From: Microvelia longipes
Lineage: Eukaryota > Arthropoda > Insecta > Hemiptera > Veliidae
Direction: 5' to 3'
Length of the DNA stretch: 64,000 nt
Assembly: GCA_018340805.1 (NCBI GenBank)
Contig: JACMZG010000008.1
Span: 58,874,281-58,938,280, forward strand
The notes under the pieces are model-generated. The model made no database searches, was not told the DNA's origin, and saw only the letters and a program-made list of their open reading frames with translations. The translations under genes were made by a program, and so were the position numbers. Shown here in pieces: positions 23,690 to 34,870 of this stretch; the first letter of the stretch is position 1, and every line of letters begins with the position of its first letter.

Positions 23690-24360
23690 AAACCTTCTTG
23701 TATAGTTCGAAAAAAATACGGGTAATAAAGCTACTTTTGGTGATTACATTCCTTGTAAGGCCGTTGGTAATAACACCGTTTTTAAAATTTATTATCAGAC
23801 CAAAGTGACTTTCGAAATCTGCGCCTAAAATTGGTTGCGATGTGTCAGAAAGTTCCACTTAAGTTCCACTTAAACTTCATTAGTTCGAGGAAGTTCCACT
23901 TAAAATTTCTAGCTAATAGATTCTAGACCTATTAACTGCAAATATTCTAAAACCAGGGTCTGGCAGTGACTCCATTTATGTTAACATGTATTTCCGCTCT
24001 TCTATCGGACAACAGTGCGGTTAAAAGGTAAATCAATTGAATCCAAGAGGTATTTTCATCCGGTAGTCCGTTCTGTTGGACATAATTGGCTAGGAATTGG
24101 TTCACCCTCTTGTTTCACTGCTGAGAAAGAACTTGGTTTGGTAAATGCATAATTTTTTCTCTAAATCTTAAGTGTTAATAACAAACATTGTTACCTTGAA
24201 ATGCTGTATTCACCGGTCGTTGTCTTGATAATGATCTATATCGAGAGCAGCTTCTACATATGTGTTCATCATAGCGTCAGCGTCTTACTTCAGGGTTTCG
24301 ATTTTATATTGCCGCGATTTCCTCCATGTTTTCGTAACTCCTGTACTTGACTACTTGACT
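23690..24360 (-). pseudogene. Ty3/gypsy gag/protease relic
   Basis: The minus strand at 23858-23740 reads LSDTSQPILGADFESHFGLI followed by NFKNGVITNGLT, the C-terminal half of a gypsy aspartic protease (the ILGADFL...HFGL signature). Upstream in the element, about 24270-24150 gives a serine/arginine-rich stretch and NVCYxHLRFREKIMH. This matches the cysteine-histidine segment joining gag and protease in many gypsy elements. The catalytic D-T/S-G triad is not recognisable. A locally triplicated AAGTTCCACTTAA (23850-23905) disrupts the frame. RT is absent. Confidence 0.7.
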
Positions 24361-24463
24361 CTTTCCTCATCGATTCTTTTACCATGAATCAATTAATTTG
24401 ATTTACTTTAATTATCCTATTGTGCTCCTCGCTAACATGGGACCATCCTATGTCGCGAAAACA

Positions 24464-24464
24464 A

Positions 24465-24527
<63 letters not shown>
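24464..24527. repeat. (TA)n microsatellite
   Basis: About 60 bases of TA dinucleotides interrupting the 3' part of the LINE RT relic read on the minus strand. Confidence 0.95.
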
Positions 24528-24529
<2 letters not shown>

Positions 24530-24830
24530 GACTGCGATTATATTTAAACTTTTATCCCGGGCCCACTGATGGAGAGCGTGATCGGCAGCATTCAGGGATT
24601 CCATTGCTCCCTTTAGGGAGGTATTTCTTACTGCTACATAAAAATCGTCCATAAATTCTGCTATGGTGACGTCATTACCGAAATAAAATGGAAGGTCCGG
24701 TATAAGGAGATCAAAATATATAGGTGACAAAATACTTCCTTGGCCAAGTCCAAAAAACGCCATCCGCGGCCCTAAAATTTCCCCATTTGTATTATATAAC
24801 TCCCAGTCGGCTTTTTTTATATTCCATCTA
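24530..24830 (-). pseudogene. LINE reverse transcriptase fragment
   Basis: An open stretch on the minus strand reads NGEILGPRMAFFGLGQGSIL, then SPIYFDLLIPDLP, VTIAEFMDDFYVAVRNT and ALHQWARDKSLNI. These are the GxPQGS..SP palm motif (GLGQG here), the catalytic xxDD box as FMDD, and the thumb motif W...L.I of LINE RTs. It is in frame for about 95 residues. Fingers, RT N-terminus and everything after the thumb are missing, the downstream side ending at the (TA)n tract. With the endonuclease piece at 24930-25640, on the same strand and upstream, it probably represents one internally deleted LINE. Confidence 0.8.
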
Positions 24831-24929
24831 TTGCAATTGTATTTTTTTTTAAAACCTTTATTTAAAAATATACAATTATTATTTAACATATGTTATATTA
24901 GCCAGGTTTATCCCTCCACAAAAGATAAA

Positions 24930-25640
24930 AAGATATCTTGTGCCTTGGAGGGAGAACCATATGTAACTGTATTTAACTTAGAGTCTAAAATTATAGGAAA
25001 ATGGTTAGATCCTAATGGGTCAGACCATACGGACCATGAAAATAAATGGGCTATTCTAGGCGAACAAAAAGAAATATTTATCGCTGAGTCTCTTCTATGG
25101 TTGAAGTCTTTTACAAGGGTAGGGGAACCATAATGTAAAAATGTTAAATTATCGGAGTGAGCAGCAGACAGTAGGTTCGAACCAAACCGATTTGTAAACT
25201 CGCAACCCCATGCCTGATAATGACAGTTAAAATCGCCTCCCGCTAAAACTAGACATGCATCAGAAACAGTATTGAATAATGAGGACCAGGATTGCTCGGT
25301 AACTAAACTTTTAGGTTCACAGTAAATAGATAGAATGTTTAACCATTTTTGAGATCCTTACTTAAATTAAATTTTTATCCCAACACATAATACACCATCT
25401 ATATGAGGTAAATCCACAATTGGCTGATAAAAAATATTGTTTTTGATAATTATTGCAACTCCTGCATAGCCATCCTGGCGGTCCTTTCTTCCTAGGTTAT
25501 AATCTGAAAAAGTGACTGGGACCCCAGGATTGAACCATGTTTCGGAGATATGAGCTATATCGGCTTTATGAAAAAAGAGAAAACGTCGAAGACTGCCTTT
25601 GTTAGATACAGCGGAACAAGCGTTCTACTGCATTATTTTA
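24930..25640 (-). pseudogene. LINE apurinic-type endonuclease relic
   Basis: The minus strand gives a collinear LINE endonuclease. NKGSLRRFLFFHKADIAHIS and ETWFNPG come first (about 25610-25530). Next are GRKDRQDGYAGVAIIIKN near 25490 and SLVTEQSWSSLF. Then LAGGDFNCHYQAWGCEFTN (about 25245-25190), NLLSAAHSDNLTFLHYGSPT and DPLGSDHFPIILDSKLNT (about 25030-24980). The GDFNCHxxxWG and GSDHFPI motifs are typical of I/Jockey-group endonucleases. Two stops near 25365 and frameshifts near 25640 and 25125 break it. The wording differs clearly from the R1-like LINE at 44-49 kb, so it is a separate family. Confidence 0.85.
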
Positions 25641-25744
25641 AGACCATTGGTCTGATTACTCATGACTATTGTATCTTAAGAGTCTATCTGATACTAAATG
25701 CCATATTTCTTTTTCGTCAAACAATATTTGTTTATATTTAATAA

Positions 25745-26930
25745 TTTGATTAACTATTAGAAAATTCTTCTTTGTAGAAAATTCTTCTTTTATTTCTTTA
25801 TTGTTTGTTAATTTGTGATAAATGAGATACAAATATAATAGAACGACCATCGGTGCTAAAAAAAAAATGGCCAATATTTCATAGATAAATACTTCGATTA
25901 TTCCAGGATTTTAAATATAGAATCAGGCTCTTATCACTACGGACTTGGATTTGTCCGATTTAACCCAGAAATAATAAAACCTAAACGGATGATTTAAACA
26001 AACATTTTACAAAAACGTGAATTTATTGAGTTATTTATTATTTTAGTGTGTAAATAAAATTGATTGATAGATTAAAACACCATTACGGTAAAAATCGGCT
26101 TGTTATCAGTTAATTTAAATACCTGTTACAACTAATTTAAACAATTTAATGCAATTAAATGGTAATTTTGTGTGTTTGTGCAAACTAAAATTATTTAAAA
26201 GTAACATTAATTAACACTAACTAAAATAAAACACTATATTATGATCTTCATCTTCTTATCACTCAATTTAAATACTCGTGACAACCCATTAAAACCCTAT
26301 TTTTCAATGAAATAGTGATACTACTGAGTTCATACGCCCTAAAATTAATTAAATTAAAGCACTTTGATAAAAAATGTAAAGAAATAACAGATTGAACAAC
26401 TTTTAATCATTCCAAAATATGGGTGATGGGGTAAAATGGGTGAATTTAGAAAAATTTTATTTTAAATTTTTTTATGGAAAACTTGTCTCAGTCAAAGATT
26501 TTTTTTTATCGAAAAGTCAAAATGAAGCCTACTTTACTCTTCGCCCATTTTTCAAAAATTGCAGTTTTGAGTCTACCGTTAAAAATAAAAAGTCCTAGTT
26601 TAAAAACATGCAGGAGCTTTTATCAAGAATGATTTTTTTTTTCAAAAAATGAATTTTTTTGTCATTTACTCTTATAAGCAACCATCCGGGGACACACTGT
26701 ATAGAGAAAGAGAGAGAGGGAGAGAGTGAGTTAGCAAGGATCTGCTCAAACCTTGTTGAAAGGATCCTTTAACGATTTACGCCCGGTCACAAGTCTTTGG
26801 GTCAGAGCCTAGCATTTTTCACCGTCTGCCGTATTTGTTATGTCAGCTTTTGTTTTCCATACCTCTTAACTTCTCCTATTTTAGGTTCTTATTAGTAACT
26901 TCACTTTCTACGTTGTTAAAGTATATTTGA
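25745..26930. other. No gene recognised
   Basis: AT-rich. A (GAGA)n run lies at 26706-26728. The segment 26755-26850 (AAGGATCCTTTAACGATTTA, GGGTCAGAGCC) weakly resembles the SINE body at 5470-5520 but is too diverged to call. Confidence 0.35.
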
Positions 26931-26937
26931 ACCTCTA

Positions 26938-27053
<116 letters not shown>

Positions 27054-27054
27054 T

Positions 27055-27740
27055 ATAGTGTGTTATGTGGGTGCGTTGTGTGGTTACGAAAGTATTTTTT
27101 CTAGACATTTTTATGGGACACAATAACTTTCGAAATGAAACTTGGTACAAGAATGAACCTTATTAATGTTCTTAGCCCTATTGTATATAAAACATGTCTG
27201 ACTCCATTAACCAACAATGACGAGTCTAAATAAGAAATAAAAATCACGTTACTTCATAACAACGTTGTCTGATCAGGCTGAAAATTTGTGCGCATGTGCA
27301 AATGTAAGAAATATATTACATAATGAGAGCATATCATTTATTTTTTGCAAATACGTTTGGAAATTCGCTTATATCGTGGCAGTATGTTCAGTTGTATAAA
27401 TTGTTAATGTTATAATATTAATGTTAATATAATATATAATATAATATATAATATATATATAATATAATATATAATATAATATATAATATAATATATAATA
27501 TAATATATAATATAATATATAATATATATATATATAATATATAATATATATATAATATAATATATAATATATATATCTGATATATAATTATAATAATATA
27601 ATATAAATATGAATGTTAGTTATATAAATTGGTAATGTGAAAAACTGATTTACGACAACAACCATGAGGCTCCAGGGAGGCGCAAGGGCCGCGAAGTGGC
27701 TCCTTAGCACCGAAACCGCGGTTAAGAGGCGGGTGGCCTA
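27055..27740 (+). repeat. Dispersed repeat, right-half copy 1 (GC-rich tail)
   Basis: Shares with 49134-49640, in order, TATGGGACACAATAACTTTC, GAAATGAAACTTGGTACAA, CCATTAACCAACAATGAC, GCTTATATCGTGGCAGT and a GC-rich end (GGGCCGCGAAGTGGC, GGCCTATTGTTT). A later AT-rich tandem array (27412-27612) has expanded inside it. No coding content. Confidence 0.7.
27412..27612. repeat. (TATAATA)n-like tandem array
   Basis: Roughly 200 bases of short ATATAATATA-type units of 10-12 bases. It sits inside the dispersed repeat and is absent from the sister copy at 49134-49640, so it expanded locally. Confidence 0.85.
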
Positions 27741-27789
27741 TTGTTTTATTACATAACTTTTTGATTTTATATGGCTAGTTAATGCATGG

Positions 27790-28030
27790 TATTTGTAGGA
27801 TGGCTAATGTTAAGCATCATTGTGCGAGATCAATACCTGGATGGGTGACCGCTGGGAAACGGATGTTTTTACTGTCTGAGGACGAATAAAGTGAGTCCGG
27901 AGGCGTACTGTAGGTTATTTCCATATTTTAGGGAAGAGCAATGCAAGTCTTTTGTAGTTATGGTTATCCTAGTGAATCCGAAAAGGCAAAGATAAGTTTC
28001 AAAATACCCTGTACCCGAGTTTTTTTTAAA
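27790..28030 (+). repeat. 5S-block repeat family, diverged tail copy
   Basis: The clearest box A-to-box C block on the plus strand: TTAAGCATCATTGTGCGAGA, TCAATACCTGGATGGGTGAC, CGCTGGGAA (27810-27858). It continues with the CTGTCTGAGGACGAATAAAG unit and AATACCCTGTACCCGAGTTT and ends in a T-run. The upstream head is missing. It lies directly after the dispersed repeat ending near 27740. Confidence 0.7.
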
Positions 28031-29130
28031 TTTTGTATTCTTTGCTTTTATCGGGTTATTTAAGTTTTATTTTTAATTTTTAAAATTTTTGCTTAGCATT
28101 ATTTATGTTTTTTAATAATGTTAAGCAAATTGATAATAGTTTTAGTTATTTACATACTAAACAAATTTAAATTAAAATATCTGTAGTTCCTTCTGGTTGT
28201 TTACCTCGGCCATTACTTATTATTACTTACTCTTCAATCTTGCACCAAGCATGATTTTTGGTTTATTTTATCTATTTACAAACTTCTTTAATTTTCTATT
28301 GTATAACACCAATGAATTAAACAAATTAGTGCAATATTTGTTTAATAAAAAATATGCTGAACAAACCAAAATAAATAAATAGAAAAAAACATTGCAAAAG
28401 TAGATACATATATTTATTAAAAATTATAAAATAAAAATAAAGAAAAGATGTAACATGAAAGTATTGTACATAACATGATGCTAAGAAATAAAAAAAATTG
28501 TGCCGTGTTGAGAAAATGATGTGAATATTATGTTTGTTAAAATTTGCATTACCCATAAAAAATATTAATAATTATAAGAAAAAGGATAGGGACCAGCCTG
28601 TCTGCAGGAGCTGGCTGTGCAAATGAGTTGTTTAACTCACCTGATATTTTCAGTAATGGGCGTGAAACAAATTTTTTATGAGGGTAATATTGATACTATT
28701 TGTTTTTTTATATTAAATTATATTTATTTAGTCTCTTTTACGGTAAAATCGATAAAAGGGTAGGTTATATTAAAACAAAACTTGGATTTGAAGTTTTGAA
28801 TATGATTACAAAACAAGGGACTATTTTCAGTGTCTCGATGTGTCTGTATTGAGTTATTTAAATGGATTTTATGAGAAATGTATAGGTTTAAGATTAAAAT
28901 TGAGTTTAGATAGGGAAATGTTGAAGATAACCGCACAGCACTGAAGTAACATGGGGTGGTCCAGATTCTGGGGTGGAATACGGGCGTGTACCCACTTTTC
29001 CTTCAACCTATCGACTTTTTACTATTATATTTTCATATCGACTTTATGCCTCGATACCTTGCGATTATTTTTCGCGCTTTTATACCATCTTGTTGCTAAA
29101 ACTTCTAGACTCTAGGAGGTAGAAATTGTT
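28031..29130. other. No gene recognised
   Basis: AT-rich. The short ORFs present have no recognisable homology and ordinary AT-driven composition. Confidence 0.4.
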
Positions 29131-29134
29131 TAAA

Positions 29135-29888
29135 AAAATGGATACGGGGTACCTCGAAGCTTTTCCTCTCCACATTGGATTCGCTACGGTCATCCTCACT
29201 ATTTCCGATTCACTTTGCTCCTCCTCAGATAATAAATGCATTAATTTTATTTCCAGCGGTCACCCATACAAGCACTAACCTGGCACGATGGCGCTTAACT
29301 TTTTTGATCCAACAAAAGCCGTAGATATACTTGCCGTATTTAACGAAACTTAGTATACTTTTTATTTCGCAAAGGAATACTCTTGTACCAAATTTTAACT
29401 CAGATTATTTTTCGATTTTTTACAATTTTATAAAATTGCATACAAGTCATTTGGACTAATACTGATAATGAAATGAAACCTTTCTCTTATGGAGAAGGGG
29501 CATTTAGTTCATATTTTGTCTTATATATGACTTGGTCTTATTTTATGACACATGTGCCAAATCTAAAATCGATAAAACATTTTTTGCGTTTTATGGAGTT
29601 TTGAAATTGTGCTGAGTCATTATTGCCGTTTACTCTTTATTACTTCAGTGTGTCATAAAAATCAGTTTTAGATAGCACAGATTAACCTAAATATAAATAA
29701 AAACCTAGTATAGAGCTATGATAATAACAGACACACTCTCATACAAACAGAAACTTTGCGAAAACCAGCCAAGAGGTCTTAAAACACCTTAAACTAATAT
29801 TTTGGGTAAAATCTCGGTTTCAGGTTTTTAGTGCAAACATAATACATTTTCAATATACCTACATTATAATGAGGAAAAGTAAAAATAT
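29135..29888 (-). repeat. 5S-block repeat family, complete copy c
   Basis: Full-length on the minus strand. The head at about 29888 reads TTACTTTTCCTCATTATAAT. The 5S-like block is the best conserved of all copies (complement of 29252-29301): AGTTAAGCGCCATCGTGCC, AGGTTAGTGCTTGTATGGG, TGACCGCTGG. The tail units are eroded but the end GCTTCGAGGTACCCCGTATC is clear. By eye about three quarters of the block matches an insect 5S rRNA internal control region. Confidence 0.8.
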
Positions 29889-29989
29889 TCGATTATAAAT
29901 TTATCATGTATAAAAAAATATGAAGAATACAATCATCAATGTGGGATTGCAATCTATCTAAATAAAATCCCTTTTCTTCCGCTTGAACC

Positions 29990-30262
29990 CGTAGAAGAAA
30001 CACTATTTATGGTGTTTCTTCTCTCCCGAATGCCACTCCACTGATAACCTCTAGAGTTCTTCTACCCTTCACCTTTACAGGACTGCACCTGTCGCCAGGT
30101 TCACAGGTTCATATTTTCTCTAGTCTCACTATCTACTCTGATCTCATTAGTCCCATCTAGACAAGAGATAACCTTACATAAGGTTCTCCCCTGGCTGGAT
30201 TTGAACCCTCCAAGTCCCTTTGACCCTCCTGGTCGGAAGACGAGTAACCAGCCTTATTTATT
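29990..30262 (-). mobile_element. tRNA-derived SINE fragment
   Basis: The complement of 30262-30180 reads GGCTGGTTACTCGTCTTCCG, ACCAGGAGGGTC, then GGAGGGTTCAAATCCAGCC. It has an exact GGTTCAAATCC B-box and a tRNA-like anticodon-arm phrase. The T-stem does not pair well (two mismatches), so a functional tRNA gene is unlikely. The body downstream contains AACCTGGCGACAGGTGCAG. The family differs from that at 5080. Confidence 0.55.
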
Positions 30263-31235
30263 GTGAACAATCGTAATTTCTTATAATTATTTAAGAATTG
30301 AGACAAATGTATTATAAAAGCTAACTTCTATTTATTAAATTTTTTAAGCTATTGATCAGCATATATTGTTTTGCATGAAACTATCACAAATGTGTATATT
30401 GTATGTTTATAACAAAGCTCTATTTATTTACAATATTTTAAGCATAGAAGTAATAACAGTGTATTTACTATTATAGGGTCTGAACACAATCAATATAGAA
30501 AAAAATTGTCAATATGATGTCGTTCTTATATTGATCAATGTTATACTGCCAATATGTTCTTGAGATTGATCATTAACGTTCTTTTACATTATCTGATTGG
30601 CATTGCCGTGTGATCGTTTTCAACTACAAAAACTCTTTGTTCGTATGTACTTAATATTGCGCCAAACAATCAACTTTTATTTTACTTCTAGATGTATTTT
30701 ACTCAATGGTCCATTACTAAAGGGTGAAAGAAAAAGGCAAGTTAAGAGTGAGGTAGGTGATCCTATCGGTTTAAAAATGTCTAACTATTTGGGACAAAGT
30801 TAAAATGAGTTTTTTTTTCAAGCAGCATGGGTTGCTATGATACCAACTCATTAAACGATATAAGATGACATTTTTTAAAAACGATCTAAACGACTTTTAC
30901 TTTTTAATAAAGGAGTCTAAGGAGAATAAGTTTTGCAATTATTATTCGACTGGTTTCATTTAACTTTTGACACTCTGATTTTATGAATTCGAGATAAAAC
31001 TCGGCCAACTCATCATGACTTTTTCAATATTATTATTTTATTTGATTGATCCTTTGGTACAATTTTAAAATAGTTATAATAGTTTGCATTGTTTAAATTA
31101 ATTTATTAGTTTCTGGTCTTACATGGACTTAAGCCTTAATATCTTTAATTTTCCCAAAAACTTTTCCCAGAAGATTTACAAATACCTGTTTTCACTGGAT
31201 AATTTTTTGGTTTTTTACATGTAGTTGGTTTCCTG
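30263..31235. other. No gene recognised
   Basis: AT-rich; a 68-codon ORF at 30597-30803 shows no recognisable motif and is probably chance. Confidence 0.4.
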
Positions 31236-31239
31236 TAGT

Positions 31240-32760
31240 TTTAGGTTTTGCATTACAAATCTTGATTCCTTGGGGAAGAGGTAACTCAAATGTAAGGGTT
31301 CCTCGAGAGCCCGAAAAGAGGAACTACGTATGCTTAAACTATGTGTACTGTTAAATCTTTAATTTTCCTAATGCTGATAACGATACGGTCGTTTTCCCTA
31401 GTGTTTCTATTGTTACGTCTGTATATGCTGTTAAGCTTTTCGAAGGACCTAATTTAGGAGCCCTAATTTATTTCCTGAGTTTTTCTTTAATTACCGATTG
31501 GCATGCTCCGAAGTCATATAATTTGTCAATCTTATCACCGTATAGTTTTATTTCTAACATACCTTTGTTTCCTCTAGATTGAGCATTTATATCTTTTTTA
31601 ACTTTTTCTTCTAAATTAGATCCGTTATCGTTTATTTTTCTTGTATTTCGATTCCGGTTGTTACCATAACGTTTCTGTTGACTACTGTAATCAGATACTA
31701 TTGCTCTCCGTGATTCGATGCAAGCCGTTGCAAAGTTATTTTTTAATTTACAAGCGCTACATACTTTCCCTACTGCAGGACTTGTTTTAATTTTATGAAC
31801 CTGATCTCCACATGATAAACAATCTCTATCTCGTTTTAATTCAACGGTTTCTTGTATTCTTTTTTTGAGCTTTAACTTCCAATTTTATTTGTACAATATT
31901 TATCAATGCTAGTTAATTGTTTTATTTTTCGATGTTGTAAGTTGGCTTGCTCAGTACCTAATAATTTTGTCTCAATCTGTTGTATTGTTGTGCTTTTACT
32001 AGGATGTAATTTCATCACTTCTTATTGCCAAGATGGTTAATTTATTCTAAATAACTAATTAATCTCGTAAACGTTCTTCTAAAGAATTCCCGAATTCGCA
32101 TTTATGCGTTAACACTTTTAGCTTGGATATCTTTAGCACGAAAACAAGATGAAAATCAACACGTTCAGCTAGTATACATCTACTTTGAGCATAATATTTT
32201 TGAAGTGTAATTTTTAGTTGATTCTAAGTAATGTTATACACTGAGTGTGGTCGGAATTGATTTATTAATATTTTAAAACCTACCGGACCAACTTTTCCTA
32301 AAAATAAATAGCGTAAAAGTGATTCATTTTCTTCGTTCATTACGCTATGCATGAGAAATTCATTTTCCAATCTCATTGAGTGGTATTCTTAATCCTTGAT
32401 AGCTGGATCAAATGACGAAAAATGAAAATTTAATGGGTTTAACATGTTGGTAAATGAAGGGAAAGCTTGAACAGGTGTAAGTATAGATAGAGAAGCATGT
32501 CTAACTGGAATTGTAGATGGTGCAGCTTGACCAGGTTTAGGTGTAAATAGAGGAGCGTATCCAACTAGGTGTAGCTTGACCAGGTTTAAGTGTAAGAAGA
32601 GGTGCATATCCTACAGGAAGTGTAGATGGTGTAGCTTGACTAGGTGTAGGAGTAGGTACAGGTGCATATCCGATTGGAAGACTAGATTGTGTAGCTCTCA
32701 GCTATAGAGGAAATCCAGAAAGAGTTGAAGTTATTGATGGTGTGTATGGTTATATGGCCC
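31240..32760 (-). pseudogene. Ty3/gypsy gag and protease relic
   Basis: On the minus strand the 5' side (32700-32390) encodes proline-rich repeats. Then capsid-like sequence follows (NEENESLLRYLFLGKVGPVG, KITLQKYYAQSRCILAER, THKCEFGNSLEERLRD; about 32340-32060). A nucleocapsid with two damaged zinc knuckles comes next (CLSCGDQVHKIKT and CSACKLKNNFATAC, about 31825-31715). In the first the last Cys is lost, and in the second His is replaced by Asn. Last is the start of a protease (MLEIKLYGDKIDKLYDFGAC, about 31560-31500; SLTAYTDVTIETLGKTTV, about 31420). Asp-Phe-Gly stands where D-S/T-G is expected. RT and integrase are absent. A few stops occur. It lies just beyond the 3' end of the BEL relic, same strand. 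Confidence 0.8.
32480..32700 (-). repeat. Proline-rich tandem repeats within gag
   Basis: Three to four diverged copies of a ~65-75-base unit. On the minus strand they encode variants of VGYAPLFTPKPGQAAPST. Each plus-strand unit carries TAGCTTGACCAGGTTTA(A/G)G and GCATATCC(T/A)A. It probably formed the flexible N-terminal part of the gag. Confidence 0.75.
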
Positions 32761-33049
32761 ATATAGATTGATCTACCGATAATCCATAGTGTGCAGAAAC
32801 TGGTTTAAGAATAGACCCAAAAAGTGTTGTTGGCTGAGCAGGTGTAATATCTGTTAAAAAATGAAACGCTTTGGATTCCTGAGCAAGAATGAAATATATT
32901 GACATCATATGACACTTCTATAATTATCTATTTATCTGTCAGTCAACTATCAAAATATATTTTTAACTGAACCATTACTACTACTTGGTCCAGTCAGTGA
33001 TTGTTGCATTAGTCCTTAACCTGTTTCTAGTATAATTTGGCCACTTTGG

Positions 33050-33520
33050 TTACTGGCCGAGTGTAGGTTCCTCGGGGGTATCGACGTCTACAACCCTTAC
33101 TTGGCCATCGCGACCTGGATAAACATCTTTTATTCGTCCTAATGGCTATAATGAGGGAGCATGGGCCACCATCTATGGCTGGGTTTGCGGAGCGAACCAT
33201 TTGAATTTTTTGAATCTTTTTTTATCGGAAACTCTAAATGGTTAATCGTTTCCGAAAAGGGGAGCCCAAAAAAAGTCGTTTAGGGTTTTTGCATTGCGGT
33301 CTGCGTGATCCACTGGAAACTCAGTTAAGGATCAGCTATTAATTGCGAGTTAAAATGGTGCGGAGTTCCTTGTCACTCGGATACTGAGTGTAAAGTATCG
33401 CAGTATCGTATTAAATATCGTACCCTATAGCTGTTTTTATACGTATTAACCTCTCCCAGCAGCCACCCATGTGAGGTGCTTTAGGGGGTTGAAATGTCCA
33501 TTTTATCCCATCGCCTACCT
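33050..33520 (-). pseudogene. BEL integrase C-terminus and DUF5641
   Basis: [20 protein letters not shown] at about 33475-33415 is the post-catalytic integrase signature (PHxGGxWERL). FPVDHADRNAKTLNDFF comes next, then GRIKDVYPGRDGQVRVVDVD near 33147-33085, the DUF5641 signature. The reading frame ends with TAA at 33052-33050. The DUF5641 end is in frame for about 35 residues. Confidence 0.85.
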
Positions 33521-33742
33521 CTTGCAGAACTCTATGGAATCAGTTCTTTCATCGCGTTTCGAAATTCTTGATTCGTTCTTATGAAATTAGTTCCGTTTTC
33601 AAATTGACAGTGAAATTCATTGTATTCTTTAGTGGTTTTTTTACTCTCTCTCTCCAATATTTTTGGAGAGACAGTTTTAGGCCTATAATACAATATATCT
33701 GCCTAATAGCAACCATCGCAGTGAGCACGCCTTGATTAAAAG

Positions 33743-33769
33743 ATTGTGCATGGAAGTACCATGCACAAT
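33743..33769. repeat. Perfect 11-bp palindrome, 5-nt loop
   Basis: ATTGTGCATGG, AAGTA, CCATGCACAAT. Lies in the integrase part of the BEL relic. Confidence 0.95.
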
Positions 33770-33780
33770 TTGGTACTGTT

Positions 33781-33832
33781 TCATAGTTGTTGGCATGGAA
33801 GCCAACAACTATGAAGGCTCATAGTTGTTGGC
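33781..33832. repeat. 14-bp inverted then direct triplication
   Basis: TCATAGTTGTTGGC at 33781-33794, its exact reverse complement at 33801-33814, and the same direct copy again at 33819-33832. Lies 11 bases from the preceding palindrome, in the BEL integrase region. Confidence 0.95.
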
Positions 33833-33917
33833 GTGGCGAAGCTTAAGGATCGTATATATACATAGTAGCACTTAACTTTTTTGGTTGGAAACAGTAAAGC
33901 TGTGGACGTAATCTTTT

Positions 33918-34870
33918 CTAGGTTTCTATTTGACCAAAAGGTAAATTTATCAGCACATGCGTCCCACCATACTCCAAGTTCTCTTTTAACTGGTAAATTA
34001 GAATGCAGTTTAATGTTCGCAGTCTGGTAGTTTTCGCTCTATTTTCTTCAGAAATTTCGGCTAACACCCTTTTTGAGTTGGAGAGCCAGTTGCAGATATC
34101 AAATCCCCCTGCTTTATGTATTTCGGTTAATTGGTGTACTCTGTCTATACATTTATGAACCGAATCGATTGAATCCAGCAGGTTATCCGTATATTCCTTT
34201 TCTAAAATCGTTGTTACCGCTTCTGAATACATAGCTTCAAATTTTTTTGGCATTTTAACCAACGACATAAAGGTCTGTAGTTGGGAACAGGTTGCCCCAT
34301 CAATCCTAGCATCCATCTTATAAACACTTGGTTTCTTTTCTCTCTCCATGCCTCGCCAAAGATAACATTGGGCATCAGAGTCTTTATTTCGTATGTTCAC
34401 TTGGGAAACATCTCAAAAATATCCCCTGCCATGAAAATTCTTCATCGGCGAAATCAAATAAGAATTGAGGGAAGTGAATTTAGTAAATCGGCCAGCGGGC
34501 CGATTTACTAAATTCTCCAACCCAATTCACCAATCAATTCATCATTGAAACTCACTCACTTAATTTTGGCTGCGGCGTCAAATACGAAGCGAAGTTTACC
34601 AGATTTATTTGGATTGAGATACCACGCCAAAATGAGATAATGAAATGTCTTATCATTAGTAGCGTTGGATTCTTCAGGTGATAACATTCTACCGTATCCT
34701 TTGTCTACAAACTCATTTACCTTGTTATCCTAATCTTTGGCGAACAAAAGATCCCTATCCATTTCTCAATTCTCTCAATTCCTTTTAACCGGCTAAATGC
34801 GTGATTGTAACTCGATGGATACTTACGCTCATCCCGCTTCCACAACAACTCACATTCATAACAGTCACCT
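33918..34870 (-). pseudogene. BEL reverse transcriptase relic
   Basis: The N-terminus is ELLWKRDERKYPSSYNHAFS (about 34870-34800), then [16 protein letters not shown] and [12 protein letters not shown] (about 34730-34570). The palm then runs from DLLNSLPS (about 34490) to DAQCYLWRG at 34365. The catalytic box, normally Y-x-D-D-x-L-D-S, is YTDNLLDS near 34180, so the second Asp is lost. VTxLIHKxGGFxICNWxSN-type sequence follows (HKAGGFDICNWLSNSKRVL). Frameshifts lie near 34735, 34560 and 34420. An inverted duplication at 34476-34515 disrupts the palm. Confidence 0.88.
34476..34515. repeat. Perfect 18-bp palindrome in BEL RT
   Basis: GAATTTAGTAAATCGGCC, AGCG, GGCCGATTTACTAAATTC. One arm encodes (on the minus strand) the expected DLLNS of the BEL RT. 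The other arm is its inverted copy and replaces coding sequence. Confidence 0.95.

Noticed and set aside
29252..29301. True 5S rRNA gene
   Set aside because: Only the internal control region is similar. The 5' and 3' thirds of 5S are replaced by sequence common to the repeat family.
30180..30262. Candidate tRNA gene on the minus strand
   Set aside because: The B-box is exact but the T-stem and acceptor stem do not pair. It continues into a SINE-like body.
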